NCBI GenBank assembly: GCA_015179045.1 | Contig: WHUZ01000064.1 | Location: 1 to 64,000 of the forward strand | Length of the DNA stretch: 64,000 nt | Direction of reading: 5' to 3' | Origin: Kalaharituber pfeilii | Taxonomy: Eukaryota; Ascomycota; Pezizomycetes; Pezizales; Pezizaceae | Part shown: positions 1 to 10,709 of the stretch, in pieces | Layout of the letters: each line of letters starts with the position of its first letter | Position numbering within the stretch: the stretch's first letter is position 1 | Made by a program: the position numbers and the translations under genes | Notes under the pieces: generated by a model | Told to the model about the DNA's origin: nothing | The model's input: the letters and a program-made list of their open reading frames with translations, nothing else | The model's database searches: none

Positions 1-2634
1 ACCCCCCACTACCTCGCACCTACCCCCATCACAGCACCTGTGAGCTTTCTTGCCTTCTCTATCCTTGCCTTCCAGTGAAAGTCAAAATCTAGAGTCGAGT
101 CGAAGATTACCCCCAGCCACTTCATCCTCTCTACCTCCTTTCTCTTTCTCCTCTCTTTACTAAAAACAATATCCTCGTGCTTCGTTTTCTCTAACAGTAC
201 TCTCCACTTTTCCACCACTTCCCTTGTTATCCTACCTAGCTTCACTGGCACTCTCAGTCTCTCTTAGTCTATCACCCCCTCCTAGTCCCCTGCTGTCACA
301 TTGACATCGTCTACATATAATGGGACTTCGCACTCCACTTTCGGACACTCTCTCCTCAAAGTCTCCTCTAGGTCCTCTAACATCGGCGCCAACTATATCA
401 GGAAGATAACTGGTGACAACAGCGACCTCTGAGGTACCCCTACATTCGCTCTCCCCTCTTCTCTTACCACCCCATCCCACTCCACCGTGAACTTTCTTTC
501 CCTAAAAAACCCCTTCAACTACCCCACCTACCTTCTTGCCCCCTTATCTTTTCTTACCCTCCTCAGCACCTTCTCCCCTTTCACATTGTTGAAGCCCCCT
601 CTGACGTCGTTCAGGCTCCACACCAACCCCCCCTTCCTTGCTATGCACCTTTGAGTTTTGGTGACTGCCCTTATTATCGCTTTCGCAGCATTTCACCCTT
701 TCCTTCCACCAAACTGGTGTCGATGAAAGAGCCCTTCTGCCCTCTACAGCTCACTCGCCACCACTTTTTTTCCCAGCTTCGCTACGCAATTAATCAAGTT
801 TATTGGTCTCCAACTCCTCACCTAGGATTTATCTTTCCTCGGCTTCGGGATCATGACCACCTTGCTTAATTGCCACTCCTCCGGCGTCCTCCCTACTACC
901 ATCTCTTCTGCCATCTGTATCATCAGCACCCTTCCCAGTGGTATTTTCATTACCAGCTTCAAGAACTTGTACGAAATTCCATCTGGTCCTGGCGCTGACA
1001 CATTACTCATCCCCTTCAGGGCGTCCTCCAGCATACCTACGATCTTCTCCACTCCATATCCCGGTCCCTCCTCCACCACTCCCTCCTCCTCCTCGCTCTT
1101 CCCCTCTTTCTACTAGAAGTTTCTCGAGACAAGTGCTTCATACTTGTTTTGGTCCGTCTTCAGCTCCTCCCCCTCCTCTCCTTTTAACTTCCCCATTGTT
1201 GCCTTCAGCTTCCACAGGTCTTTTGCTACCCTGGCAACTACCCACAGATCTTTCTCTCCCATTTCTTCTGCGAAGGCCCTCCAACACTCCTCCTTCTTCT
1301 TTTTTATATTTGCCTTGAGGGTCCTCTTCGCCTCCTTCCATCTCCTGTATCTCTCTGAGTCGATCTCCTTTGCCTCTTGACCCACCCTCCCTCTCCTCTC
1401 TGCCGATACCTTCTTTCGAAGGCCCGCTAATTTCTTGGACCACCACTTCTTACTCCTTCGGCACACTCTCACCTCTCGACTATGCCTCTCCTTCAGGTTC
1501 AGGAGCTTCTCATACAGGGTCTCCCCTCGTAGTCCTCCCAGCCACTCCCCTTTCCTTTCCCCGTCCCACCCCTTTTTTTTTTTATTTCATTAATCGCATG
1601 CCGCCCTATGGGCTATGGCGATGTTTAACAGTACATTAAAAGTAAACATGAATCAAGTTAGCAATGAAAATGTCTTCACTCCTTCCCCGCCCATTCGAGT
1701 ATCTCCACCGTCCCACTCCTTCATGTCTTCTACGAGGTCCTCTACCTCTCCGAAATTCACTCTTCTTCTCTTCTCTTCTCCCACTTTCTCTGCCTCTTCC
1801 CACGCCGTACCTATGGCAGTATGATCCGAGCTTAAAAATGTCAACTCCCTCTTCCCCTTCACCTCCTCTCCCATCCCCTTTTCCCAGCACAAGTCAATCA
1901 TCGACTCCTGGACCATCCCCCTTCTCTGTCTTCTCCACATTGCTTCCTCCTCCACATTTACCAGCCCCCATCCATCCCCTTCAAAGAACTTCTTCACTAC
2001 CACTCCTCTCCCGTTGTTTTATACCCCCTGCCCTCCCCACGCTTGGTGGTGGGCGTTCCAATCCCCCACAATAATCCCCTTTTCCCATCCCATTCTCTCT
2101 CTATCCTTCTCAACACATCCTCCATCTCCTCCCTTTTCCAATTAGGCTGGACGTATACACCCCCTACCCTTTTCTCCCCCACCACCGCGCATACTCAATT
2201 CTTCTCTTCTTCCCTCACCTTCACTCCCTCCGTCCTCCTCTTCACCATGTGCATCACCACTCTCGTCCCTTCCCTCACCTCCGACTTTATGTCGAAAGAT
2301 GGGTGAGTCGTGGTCACCCAGCTCCCTCCTCTTTTCTCTACCCCTGCTTCCAGAACAACAAACATATGGAACCCCTCCTCCTTCGCCCATTCCAACGCCA
2401 CGTGCGTGTTGGCCACCCCGCCTTGCACGTTTTGACCCGCTATCTTCCACTTTACCATGTCGACTTTAGTGCCTCGGACCTCTCGTCTGGGCGCTGCGCC
2501 CAGTCGGAATCCTCCAAACTTTTCATAGTCTTATCTACCCCCTGCATCTTGTCCGCCTCTTCGTCCCAACTCTCCTCTTTCGCTTTCCCTTTGGCCTTCA
2601 AACACCTAGGTGGAGACGCCCCCTACCTGGTTAG
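1..2634 (-). mobile_element. Tad-type LINE remnant, ORF2 (EN-RT) plus ORF1 end
   Basis: Decayed non-LTR retrotransposon read right to left. The APE-type endonuclease starts near 2458 (MVKWKIAGQNVQGG). It continues with a GDWNAHHQAWG motif near 2040-2075, now frameshifted, and the SSDHTAIG motif near 1830. A basic linker (1472-1113) leads into the RT. APGPDGISYKFLK lies near 1000, IPKPRKD near 840, and the catalytic YVDD is encoded at 306-317. VKWLGVIFD-like text follows at 130-90, and the copy runs off the window edge. Bases 2459-2634 read as the end of an ORF1. Several frameshifts and stops make it non-functional. The family is known to integrate by target-primed reverse transcription. A family A tail (1573-1709) interrupts the EN-RT region. 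Confidence 0.85.
1573..1709 (-). mobile_element. 5'-truncated LINE-A insertion, 137 bp
   Basis: Poly-T, the family A hairpin (ATCGC...GCGAT outer stem), 3' UTR and the last codons of a LINE ORF2. The TSD GTCCCAC(C/T)CC lies at 1563-1572 and 1710-1719. It is nearly identical to the 3' end of the copy at 53,333-53,612, so the two come from the same active source. Confidence 0.9.
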
Positions 2635-2644
2635 GAGGATAATC

Positions 2645-2698
2645 TTTTTTTTTTTTTTTTTTTTTTTATATCATTAATCGCTGGCCGCCCTACGGGCT
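2645..2698 (-). mobile_element. LINE-A tail micro-insertion, 54 bp
   Basis: A T-run, then tatatcattaatcg and part of the family A hairpin, truncated inside the hairpin (ends ...CTACGGGCT). The TSD GAGGATAATC lies at 2635-2644 and 2699-2708. Confidence 0.9.
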
Positions 2699-2708
2699 GA
2701 GGATAATC

Positions 2709-3425
2709 TTGGACAGGGAATTCCCGAACGAGAGAATACTCCTGATGGCAGATATGCAAATCAAGCAGGTCCAAGGGCACTAGAACCTCTACAGGCAGCC
2801 ATCGAAAAGGCGGGCTCACCCACAAAGGCCAACTGGGATAAGAGAATAGTAGAGGTGGTAATGTTCGATATAGGCATGCACGAACGCCTGGAGAGGGTCA
2901 GTGAAGAGATCAGAAATAGGAACAAGGGAACAGTGGGGCCGAGAGCAGCGAGGAGACTAGGATCCGGACAAGTGACACTAAGGAATGGCAACTCGGTGAT
3001 CTCAGTATTTGTAACAGACAATGTGGTAGACGTACTCAGGGATGGACTGAAGTTCAGAGGAGACAGGGTAAAATGCTTCCTGAGAGCAGACATCGGAAAG
3101 GAAAAATCAGACAAAGCATGTCGATACAGATACACCGACTCAGAAGGGTACTGCGTACACTTCCAGGTAGGGCAGGTGATCGAATGGATACCGAAACATT
3201 AAAATCTACCAGAATAGCTTAAGAGCTCACTGAGAAGAAAAGAGGCAGAGGAGGCAGTGAACCTGAATAGGAGATAGAAACAGACTTGCCCGTGTTGCAA
3301 AATGACGAATAACTACCACCCATAATGCGGAATACCTGTGAGAAAAGGGAAGTGGATCCCAAAGAGGACTGAGGACCAGCAGAACCTTAAGCGACCCCAG
3401 AGGGCACCAGGGATGAAAGGGACAG
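2709..3425 (+). pseudogene. Probable ORF1 remnant of the second LINE
   Basis: A coding-like stretch directly upstream of a LINE endonuclease on the same strand, in the position expected of ORF1. The longest open part (2855-3202) encodes a basic 115-residue piece without a recognisable zinc knuckle. Reading frames are broken before and after it. Assignment as ORF1 rests on position and on the continuous reading with the region left of the micro-insertion at 2645. No independent domain was recognised. Confidence 0.5.
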
Positions 3426-3514
3426 CATGTTAAGAGTAGCATCTCAGAACATGGGGACAGCAGTGGTGGGAACGGACATAGCACTTCAGGAGGCAGTGGA
3501 CAGAAGGATAAATG

Positions 3515-3571
3515 TTTTTTTTTTTTTGTTTTTTTATCACGTGACCCCGCATGCAGCTGTTCGCCAAGGCA
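3515..3571 (-). mobile_element. LINE-B tail micro-insertion
   Basis: An interrupted T-run, then TCACGTGACCCCGC...GCCAAGGCA, the reverse complement of the family B tail. Flanks are similar but diverged: a GGACAGAAGGAT-like run at 3498-3514 and again at 3572-3592. It sits inside the endonuclease coding region. Confidence 0.8.
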
Positions 3572-3961
3572 GGACAGAGAAGGATTGTGATGTTCATTGG
3601 GGAAGTATGGAGAACACCAAAAGGAGGCATGACATTCCACCTAGCATATGCAACAGTACACTTGCCTACACAGAAGAGAGGGATTGCAGCTTACGTGTAA
3701 AAGGAGCTGGTCGACAGAGTCAGGGCAGATGGAAGTACAGGGGACACAACGATACAAATCGACAATACAAGGATCATTGGAGTATACTGGAGTAAAGATA
3801 GACGAGGAACTGGACAACATAGGTACTACTGACTTATTGATAGGTGACTGCAACAGCCACAGCAGGGAGTGGTTGGATAAACAAGACAGAAGAGGAGCAA
3901 CACTGAGAGACAGGATGGCGGCCTTAGGACTAAGACAACAAATGGACAGAAATATGAAGAC

Positions 3962-4031
3962 TTTTTTTTTTTTTTTTTTTTTTTTTATATCATTACTCGC
4001 GTGCCGCCTGATAGGCTATGGCGAGGTATTC
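3962..4031 (-). mobile_element. LINE-A tail micro-insertion, 70 bp
   Basis: A 25-nt T-run, then tatatcattactcg and the hairpin with a GCCT-ATC-AGGC inner stem. The TSD AATATGAAGAC lies at 3951-3961 and 4032-4042. Confidence 0.92.
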
Positions 4032-4094
4032 AATATGAAGACTTGGACATGAATAGTGGAAGGAGAGGTCCAAGCGGCCCTGCTAGACCTGGTC

Positions 4095-4225
4095 TTTATA
4101 TATATATTATTAATTAAGTAAAAAAAAAAGGAAAGCGTCGCCCCGCTGTCTTTTAACCCGCGGGGCGATGCAAAGCACGCAATGCGTGCTTCGCTTTCGG
4201 TTCGCGTCACCCTACTTTATCACCG
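4095..4225. repeat. Unclassified insert with two adjacent perfect hairpins
   Basis: Lies between the endonuclease text ...LLDLVF and ...RNGEWTTGG. It has a TA-rich left part and an A-run. Then come two strong stem-loops: CGCCCCGC/GCGGGGCG around a 13-nt loop, and AAGCACGCA/TGCGTGCTT with a single-base loop. No TSD or coding potential was seen. It is not a family A or B tail. Boundaries are approximate. Confidence 0.5.
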
Positions 4226-5122
4226 CTGGCGGGGCTGTGCGCAATGGAGAATGGACTACAGGAGGAGTAATGTGGATAGCAGAAGCTGACCATGTAATGG
4301 TCTACGGTACGCTGGATAATGCCCAGGGGACCCAATTCAGAGCAATCAAGGTGACGGACTGGGAGAAGTAGGGGGACAAGCCATTGCGAGAAGACATTGA
4401 CTCATATATTCTTCTGAAAACCCTAGGTAAAAGTTTCACGAAAGAGGCCTGAATTACAGACAAATCCAAGCGATAGTTTGATAAGGAGGTTAAGGAAGCC
4501 CAGAAGATAACAAGATACATACTATGCAAGAAGAACGGGTTTGACTTTCACACCAGATCCGGAGCCAGGAGACTGCTGAGAAAAATCATTCAGGAGAAGA
4601 AGAAGCGACACTGGGTGGAATTCCTAGAGTAGGATAGGATCACATCCCTATGGGACATCTTTAGACTGGCCAGAGACCTATTCCGTGAGACTCGGAGAAA
4701 CCTAATAGGGATTAAAGGCTCAGACTGGGAGTTAGCAGATACCCTTATAGAGAGGCACTTCATTATACGGGAGATAGAACAGGGAGAACGACTGCGACCG
4801 AATAGAACAATTATGGATAGGGAGAAGACGAGAACTGCTATAGACAGAGTCCTGGCGAAGACCAAATCCAGATCGGCCCCAGGCCCAGACAGAATCTAGT
4901 ACAGGCTATTGAAACTCCTGAAAGGGACAACCCTATATGAGACAGTAAGAGAAAGGAAAGTAGAATACATTAACGAGGACTACGAGCTAGGCAGTGGCTT
5001 CAACGTGGTAATAATTAAGAAGAAAGGGAAACTGAGAAAGCTACTGGCGAACTGGAGACCCATCACCCTATTGAATACTGTAGCAAAGCTGGGCCAGAAA
5101 GCAGTCGCTAATCTAATACAAA

Positions 5123-5229
5123 GAGACGCAGATGTTGACTTCTTTCTCTTTCGGTTATAATAAACCCTCGCCATAGCCCTTTGGGCGGCATGCGAGTATT
5201 GATATATATAAAAAAAAAAAAAAAAAAAA
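5123..5229 (+). mobile_element. 5'-truncated LINE-A insertion, about 107 bp
   Basis: A 3' UTR piece, hairpin CTCGC...GCCC-TTT-GGGC...GCGAG, GTATTGATATATATA and poly-A. The TSD AATCTAATACAAA lies at 5110-5122 and 5230-5242. It interrupts the RT of the host LINE. Confidence 0.92.
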
Positions 5230-5376
5230 AATCTAATACAAAAACAGGACCCTCTATTCCATAACACTCAGATGGGTGGGAGACCATGGAGAGGAGTAGA
5301 GGATCTACAGAGACAAACCCTAAAGAAGGTAGACAGGAGACTGGAGAAGGGCAAGTGGGTGGCAATAGTGGGAGAC

Positions 5377-5596
5377 TGTTACGGATTGCAACCGACCGTT
5401 TGCAAACCGTTGCACCAAAAGGTAGAACTACCGGTACCACCCGGTAGTGCGGTCGGTATATATAGGAGTATCCGTACGGGCCGGTCAGCGACTCGCTTAC
5501 GTTTGCGCACGTGGTCAAGGATCTTGGCTCCCTTAGACGTCCACACGTACTAGTAATCAGCTTCCCTCTGCCGCCATGGCACGCCAAGCCGTGACA
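5377..5596 (+). mobile_element. Solo LTR, 220 bp
   Basis: Begins TGTTACGG and ends CCGTGACA, so the termini are inverted repeats with TG...CA ends. It is flanked by the 5-bp TSD GAGAC (5372-5376, 5597-5601). A TATA-like run (GGTATATATAGG, about 5455) suggests plus orientation. No internal region is present. Removing it joins the LINE reading VAIVGD to DDIRSAFNM. Confidence 0.88.
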
Positions 5597-5921
5597 GAGA
5601 CGACATCAGGTCTGCATTCAATATGTGAGAAGGAGAAGAGTGGTAGAGCACCTAGGACAGGTCAACCACAATGCAGTGGCCTTTGTGGATGCTTTCTCAA
5701 GACCGACTAGATGTGATATGATATGGGACAGAAAGAAACAAGTAGAATTTACAATGATAGATAGTGCCCCCCAAGGATTCTCACTGTCCCCAGTTTTGTT
5801 CCTAGTAGGTATAGTACCGGTGGTGAGCAAGGTAGCAGAGAGAGGCTTCACAAGATTCTATGTGGACAACTTCCACAGTGTACTGTCAGACAAAAATATA
5901 ACCCGGCTGAGGAAGAAGATC

Positions 5922-5982
5922 TTTTTTTTTTTTTTTTTTGTGTCACGTGACCCCGCGCGCAGCTGCTCGCCAAGGCAGGGCA
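5922..5982 (-). mobile_element. LINE-B tail micro-insertion, 61 bp
   Basis: T-run, then GTGTCACGTGACCCCGC...GCTCGCCAAGGCAGGG. The TSD GAGGAAGAAGATC lies at 5909-5921 and 5983-5995. It interrupts the coding region just after the RT active-site motif. Confidence 0.92.
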
Positions 5983-6769
5983 GAGGAAGAAGATCAGTGA
6001 ATACAGGGCAGTACTAACTAGAGACGTAGAGGAAAAGAGATTCTAGATCAACTTAAATAAGGCAGAAACCCTACTAGTTGGGGTCAAAGGCCCAACATAC
6101 TAGCTAGTAGGTCTGAACGTGGACTGGGAGTTGAAATTCGATGAGTACTACATACGCCGGCTAAGCCTGAGAAAGACAGCATGGGCAACAGCCACATGCC
6201 TTATGAGGCTAGAGCCAGCACAGAGGAGACAGCTGTACACCAGTATCGCATGGAACATTGCCACATAGGGGGCGTGGGCATGGCACAAGTACGTACATGG
6301 AGCACCAAGAGAGAAGAAGATGAGAGACCTAGAAAAGTGGCAATATACAGTAGCGCGAGGGATCACGAATGTCACTTGGGGTACCAGGCGCGACGTAGTG
6401 GAAGGGTTGGCTAACCTGGTATTCGCAGGCATATTCATCAGATGGGAGGCAAGCCGCGTGAAGGCAAGATCACTGAGGTTCCCACAGGAGAGACTCAGAT
6501 GGGAAGAGGAGGAGGCACTGTACCTGAGAGGCTCACTGACGTATGGTAGGAAGCTACTACTAGTAATTCTACCGATCCTATAGTAGGATACAGATCAGAT
6601 GGAATAGATAAGATACATAGACAACATCACGGATGAGGGATGGACACCCGTATATACTGACAGGAGCAGAAAGAGGGACAGAGCAGGAGCGGGAATGTAC
6701 TAAGGAGGCTAGTCAACCTCGATCTACTTGGGTGAACATGCCACCATGAATGATGCTGAACTACTCACA

Positions 6770-7108
6770 ATTAGTGAGCGGCACGAGCCGAGCCAGCTCG
6801 AGCTCAAACGAGCCAAGATCATGCTAGTGTTTTTCTTGCCAGCTCGCTAAAATGCTTATCCAGTGCAAGGTTTCATGAACTGTAAATACCTAATATAGTA
6901 ATAATTAGAGACTTGGAGCTCATTCTGACCTACCAACAACTTCGAAATGCTCAATTTAGCTGATAGTAGTGAGAAAGATGAAAATTTAGCTTAGTTTAGT
7001 TTAGTTTGTCAATATTATATATATAATCAATCTAGGCTCGAGCTCATGCCAGGCCAGCTCGAGCTCACCCTCCAGCTCGGCTCGAGCTAGCTCGTGCCGC
7101 TCACTAAT
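6770..7108. mobile_element. MITE copy 1, hAT-like ends, 339 bp
   Basis: Terminal inverted repeats start ATTAGTGAGCGGCACGAGC at both ends. Subterminal DNA is packed with GCTCGAGC-type palindromic words, a style common in hAT derivatives. No ORF and no clean TSD were seen. It is inserted in the RNase H region of the plus-strand LINE. A second copy is at 21,869-22,114. Confidence 0.8.
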
Positions 7109-7370
7109 TATGAGTCAAAGGATATAAAGGCATCCCCGGGAATGAAGCGGCGGACAAGGCAGCCAGAGTGGGCATGGCACTACAGAATGAACTGGAGACT
7201 ATAACAGAAGCGGGACTGAGACAAGGGGACAGGAGAGAGAGAGCCAGGGAGAGGAACAGGTTGGAGTTATCATACCAACCTCTGAAGAGACTGGGACATA
7301 GGATAGGGAGACTGGCAGAACTTTTGGGAGGGAAGGGTCTGAGGGCATGGAGGTAGCACATAGGGAAGAC

Positions 7371-7439
7371 GCCCTGCCATGGCGAATAGCTGCAAGCGGG
7401 GTTACGTGAAATAAATAAAAAAAATAAAAAAAACAAAAA
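7371..7439 (+). mobile_element. LINE-B tail micro-insertion, 69 bp
   Basis: GCCCTGCCATGGCGAATAGC...GGGGTTACGTGA followed by an A-rich tail with scattered T and C. The TSD ACATAGGGAAGAC lies at 7358-7370 and 7440-7452. Confidence 0.92.
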
Positions 7440-7601
7440 ACATAGGGAAGACAGACGGCCCTGATTGTAGATGGTGTAGAGAGAGAGAGAAGACGACAGG
7501 GCACTTCCTAGAAGAATGTCGAGTGTGGTGGAGAAGGTGGCCGGGGGGCATAGAGGAGGTTAAGAAACCCCCTCGGGCAAAGAGAGGGGAAGAAGACTCT
7601 C

Positions 7602-7812
7602 TGTAACGGATGTGGTAAACGCAGAGAATTACCGTCCGCCAGGTCAAAAAGACACTTGACTAGCGATACTAGCTAGTCCTCTGCGTAGCTCATATAGCAT
7701 TTGCGACTGCAACTCCGGCGCCCGGCTGTCGCATATCGCCTACGTCGCATATGCGCATATTGCGCGCGCATCCACCGACCGCCCGCCCTACGGTTGCGGT
7801 GAATCCGTAACA
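7602..7812. mobile_element. Solo LTR, 211 bp
   Basis: TGTAACGG at the start and CCGTAACA at the end, with 5-bp TSD CTCTC (7597-7601 and 7813-7817). The interior contains alternating GCGCATAT-rich words. It is inserted in the C-terminal tail of the LINE ORF2. No internal domain is attached. Confidence 0.85.
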
Positions 7813-7862
7813 CTCTCTAAGTAGACTGATAGAGTTGTTAGCGGAGTAGGGAGAGTGGACAC

Positions 7863-8359
7863 GAGGATGTGGGCATTAATTTTTCTCTTTCATTCCTTCA
7901 TGGTTACAGTTATGCTCATATTTCACTACATAAGTTAGTTAGGCATACAAACAAACCCCGCCACATTAGTTATTTAGTCTTGGTACATTTCCCCTAATCA
8001 CTAGTTCCAATGGCTGAGTAATGCATGCATATTATGCATCTCCGCCTGCATATAATCTATTATGTACTGAGCCTAGCGCCAAGAAAAAAGCACAGCACCA
8101 TTACAGAAAAAAAAATTATTGGATCGCTTAATGTCAAATTACGTTTGATGCCAGCAAATCGTCCCTTCTTATAGCATAGTTCCTTCTCGGCTTAGGCAAC
8201 TGCGTTCTATTAGCTCCTCGCTACAACCCGTGTGTGCTATACCTTGGCAGCAACCACACCGGACACCCCTAAGTATGATACGGGATGGTGACTTAGAAGC
8301 ATGATGAGTATGTATTCATATGCATGTTATGAAGTATAGCAAGCGTGGTGGCAGCATAG

Positions 8360-8393
<34 letters not shown>

Positions 8394-9364
8394 TTCACGT
8401 AACCCCGCTTGCAGCTGTTCGCCATGGCAGGGTGGCAGCATAGCATGATAAGTATGTGTAGCATGGTGAGTATTTGAGAAGATCGAGCACAGTATGTCGA
8501 GAGCAGGAATGGATCAGTGCAGGGGGGAAGGGGGGAGGTATGGGAGTAGGAGTGTGGTGGTATAGAGGGCCTCTCGGTTGGGAGGCCAGTTACTGCTTGT
8601 GCAATAAGTACTATGTTAACACAAAAGTGCAAGGGGCTTGGCATACAACTAACTCAAAGAAGAAAAGAAAAGCGAAAAAATGCTGCTGCCTAATGGTCGA
8701 GCGAAATGTTACAAGGTGTTGGTACTAAGTGCCGACACCATACTCTACAAGAGTTCTCTTCATAACTGTGACTACAGTTGTTTACATTTCGGGTGGTCAC
8801 CATTGAGTTCCTGCCTCAGTTGCCTTCATGTAACTAACCATATGTACTCGCTGGTCCAAAAAGAATTGGAATGGTTGACTAATGGGCACCAGCGAGCACA
8901 GTAGTTTATTACTTCGCGCCCCGTACCATACTTCACATGCTGAGTGCTCGTTGCTTGTAGAGCAAAGTATGGACTTGCTTACTTCACGTACCTCCGCAGC
9001 CGGAATTTGCCTACCTTACATATATGCGAGCAGAACTGCTGGTTGAGTTCGCAACTAATGAATCAGAAACTAGTGGCGAGGCTTCGCTTGCCTGCTGCAC
9101 AGTGGAATAAGACTAGCGCCGTTTTACTGGACGCCATGTGTAGGGTCCAGGAATGGAGTGGTACTAACAACTACTCATGACACGTGGACTGCAATTAATT
9201 AGCACTATTCTCATTGGTTTTGTATTTGATTACGGATTACGTAACTATGGAGTCGCAGAACATGCCATTGGTTCCGGGCCCTAGGCTGTCACTGCATCAC
9301 TGCATTTGGGGAGGGGCGGTGCAGCAATCAAGTTGGCTCTACCATTTGCCTAGTTGCTGTACAG
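7863..9364. other. Intergenic, no gene recognised
   Basis: Apart from the B tail at 8362-8430 I see no coding region. A short imperfect palindrome at about 8847-8907 (GTACTCGCTGGTCC...GGGCACCAGCGAGCAC) resembles the ends of the mariner-type MITE at 13,876 and may be a decayed relative. Confidence 0.4.
8362..8430 (-). mobile_element. LINE-B tail micro-insertion, 69 bp
   Basis: Long T-run, then ATTTCACGTAACCCCGC...GCCATGGCA. The 15-bp TSD GGTGGCAGCATAGCA lies at 8347-8361 and 8431-8445. Confidence 0.93.
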
Positions 9365-9366
9365 TA

Positions 9367-10202
9367 GCGGTGGTCATCAATTATCTACGGTAAGGTAAGG
9401 TGGAACATTCGTACATTTCATATCCTTGTACGTCTAGCCATTTGCGGCCGGCAATTGATGACCGGTCCAGAATGCAAAAAAGCTAAGGCTTGCACTCTGT
9501 AATTGTAGTCCATTCACCCCTACCCCGCATATCAACACAACTACAAATTCGTAATTCCTCGTGTAAGCCAAAAAGCGTCAATACAGAAGAAAATAGCATT
9601 GATAGACTCTTCATTATCTTCCGCAGTTAGACCCCATCCAGATCTCTCTTGTAGAGCCTTACACTCCCTCCATGACCTCTTTACATTAGTCATTTTATCT
9701 CCTATCTTTTTGACCATAATATGATCATCTGCAGCAAACTCTTGGTCTTTAACATTCTTATGCTAGGCCGCTTGCTTGCCTCTCAATAGCTCTTGGTTAT
9801 CCTCCATCCAAGCGACTAGTCGCTCAAATTCCTCCTTCGCCCAGGGTTTAAGGGGATTACACTGACATGCCATGGCAGAATAAAGGAGTAAGATAGGGTG
9901 ACTTATTTGCAGGATTCTGGTATGGATCGGTGATGTCTACGGTGCGGTGCGGTGCGGTGCAGTTGCAGTGCCGTGTGGGGTAGCGTTGAGTGGGGCGGTT
10001 TGAGGCAAATCTACGGTAAGGTACGTGGTTTTCCAAAAAGTACGAGACTATTTCGTGCCGTAGATTTTTCAAAAATGTACGCGTAATAACGTACCTTGCC
10101 TTACATTTCAGGGCAGAACATAGCCAATGAGCGTTGTTGCCAAGACACGGAAAATGTACGAATTTTCTATTTACCTTACCGTAGATAATTGATGATCACC
10201 AC
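9367..10202. mobile_element. TIR DNA transposon remnant, 836 bp, TA target
   Basis: Ends are inverted repeats of about 32 bp (GYGGTGRTCATCAATTATCTACGGTAAGGTAA), flanked by TA on both sides (9365-9366, 10,203-10,204). The interior holds a minus-strand SANT/Myb-like coding remnant (9587-9849), a GTGCG short tandem (about 9938-9960) and further internal copies of the TCTACGGTAAGG word. No DDE transposase domain is visible, so the element is non-autonomous or deleted. The TA target suggests Tc1/mariner-like; the Myb-like piece would also fit PIF/Harbinger. Class is unresolved. Confidence 0.75.
9587..9849 (-). pseudogene. SANT/Myb-like DNA-binding domain remnant
   Basis: One frame reads WAKEEFERLVAWMEDNQELL, then after an in-frame TAG continues through VKDQEFAADDHIMVKKIGDK and on to QERSGWGLTAEDNEESINAI. 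The conserved W-K-E-E start, the KxxDKMTNVKRSWRE helix and the ERSGWG(L)TxED segment resemble the Myb/SANT-like domain (about 80-90 residues) of fungal and transposon-linked proteins. The stop replaces the tryptophan expected in the A-W-H context (TGG to TAG). It has no start codon or partner exon. It lies wholly inside the TIR element and probably came with it. Confidence 0.65.
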
Positions 10203-10315
10203 TAGTGCTTACTGTTCTTGACCTACCATACGCGAATATGATGCACTTTTCGAAATTAAACGAGAACCTGAAGAGTAGCATACCCACGTTACCACCTATC
10301 AGAAATACTCTCGCT

Positions 10316-10399
10316 AGAGCCATAACCGTACGTTCGTTTTATCATTCACAACAAAACTCAATAAGGCTATCAGTCACTCCCACCCAGTTTGGAGTGGGT
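10316..10399 (+). promoter_or_regulatory. 5' flank shared by the two Helo-like paralogs
   Basis: GAGCCATAAC.GTACGTTCGTTTTAT...ATTCACAACAAAACTCAA...CCCAGTTTG is conserved between this segment and about 29,320-29,403, immediately upstream of the respective start codons. This is probably the duplicated 5' UTR/promoter. Here it is now separated from most of the coding sequence by the insertion at 10,409. Confidence 0.6.
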
Positions 10400-10406
10400 A
10401 TGGCAG

Positions 10407-10408
<2 letters not shown>

Positions 10409-10440
<32 letters not shown>

Positions 10441-10706
10441 CATCACGTAACCTCGCTGACAGCGCCAAGCCATGGCAGGGTCCTGGGCAAGCCATTTAAC
10501 AAAGAAACCTCTATATTTTTTTAAGGATAACTTACGAACTATTTATGGAGAAGCAATTCCTTCTAAATACACATCCCCGTTCCACCCCCCTCTCTCCCCT
10601 TCTAGAAACCTGATTACCGAAACTCCCGGACGGCTCTTCCGGTTTCTGCATCAGGGAGGCTCCCCTATATATCTCCCCCTCTCCCCTTCCCCTCTTCTCC
10701 ACACCA
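10409..10706 (-). mobile_element. LINE-B2 3'-end insertion at a start codon, 298 bp
   Basis: T-run, B2 tail (CGCCAAGCCATGGCAGGG), then GC-rich 3' UTR including GGAAGAGCCGTCC-type text. The TSD GGTATGGCAGAA lies at 10,397-10,408 and 10,707-10,718 and contains the ATG of the downstream gene. The duplication therefore leaves an ATG on both sides of the insertion. Confidence 0.92.
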
Positions 10707-10709
10707 GGT

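Larger units (their letters stand above)
3427..7855 (+). mobile_element. Tad-type LINE remnant, ORF2, with many nested insertions
   Basis: Endonuclease begins MLRVASQNMGTAVVGTD at 3427. LLIGDCNSHSREW lies near 3836-3874. An ADHVMVYG motif near 4290 replaces the usual SDH. RT text follows: SRSAPGPDRI near 4875, NWRPITLLNTVAKLGQK near 5050-5100, LGGRPWRGVEDLQ near 5275, APQGFSLSPVLF near 5766, and FYVDNFHSV near 5855, where the catalytic YVDD has become YVDN. The RNase H starts near 6650 (VYTDRSRK), and the C-terminal Cys motif (GPDCRWC) is near 7460. Many stops are present. Interrupting it are B tails (3515, 5922, 7371), A tails (3962, 5123), a double-hairpin insert (4095), two LTRs (5377, 7602) and a MITE (6770). 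Removing each restores the LINE text, so all arrived later. Confidence 0.85.

Noticed and set aside
1113..2450. Many overlapping open frames on both strands in the C/T-rich first 2.6 kb
   Set aside because: Strand-biased composition of a LINE read on the minus strand suppresses stops in other frames; only the frames with EN/RT motifs were kept.
10409..10706. The approximately 300-bp B2 insertion considered as a tRNA-derived SINE
   Set aside because: No A/B box is visible, the four B2 copies have different 5' ends, and the same sequence is the 3' UTR of the LINE at 30,605-31,722; truncated LINE explains it.
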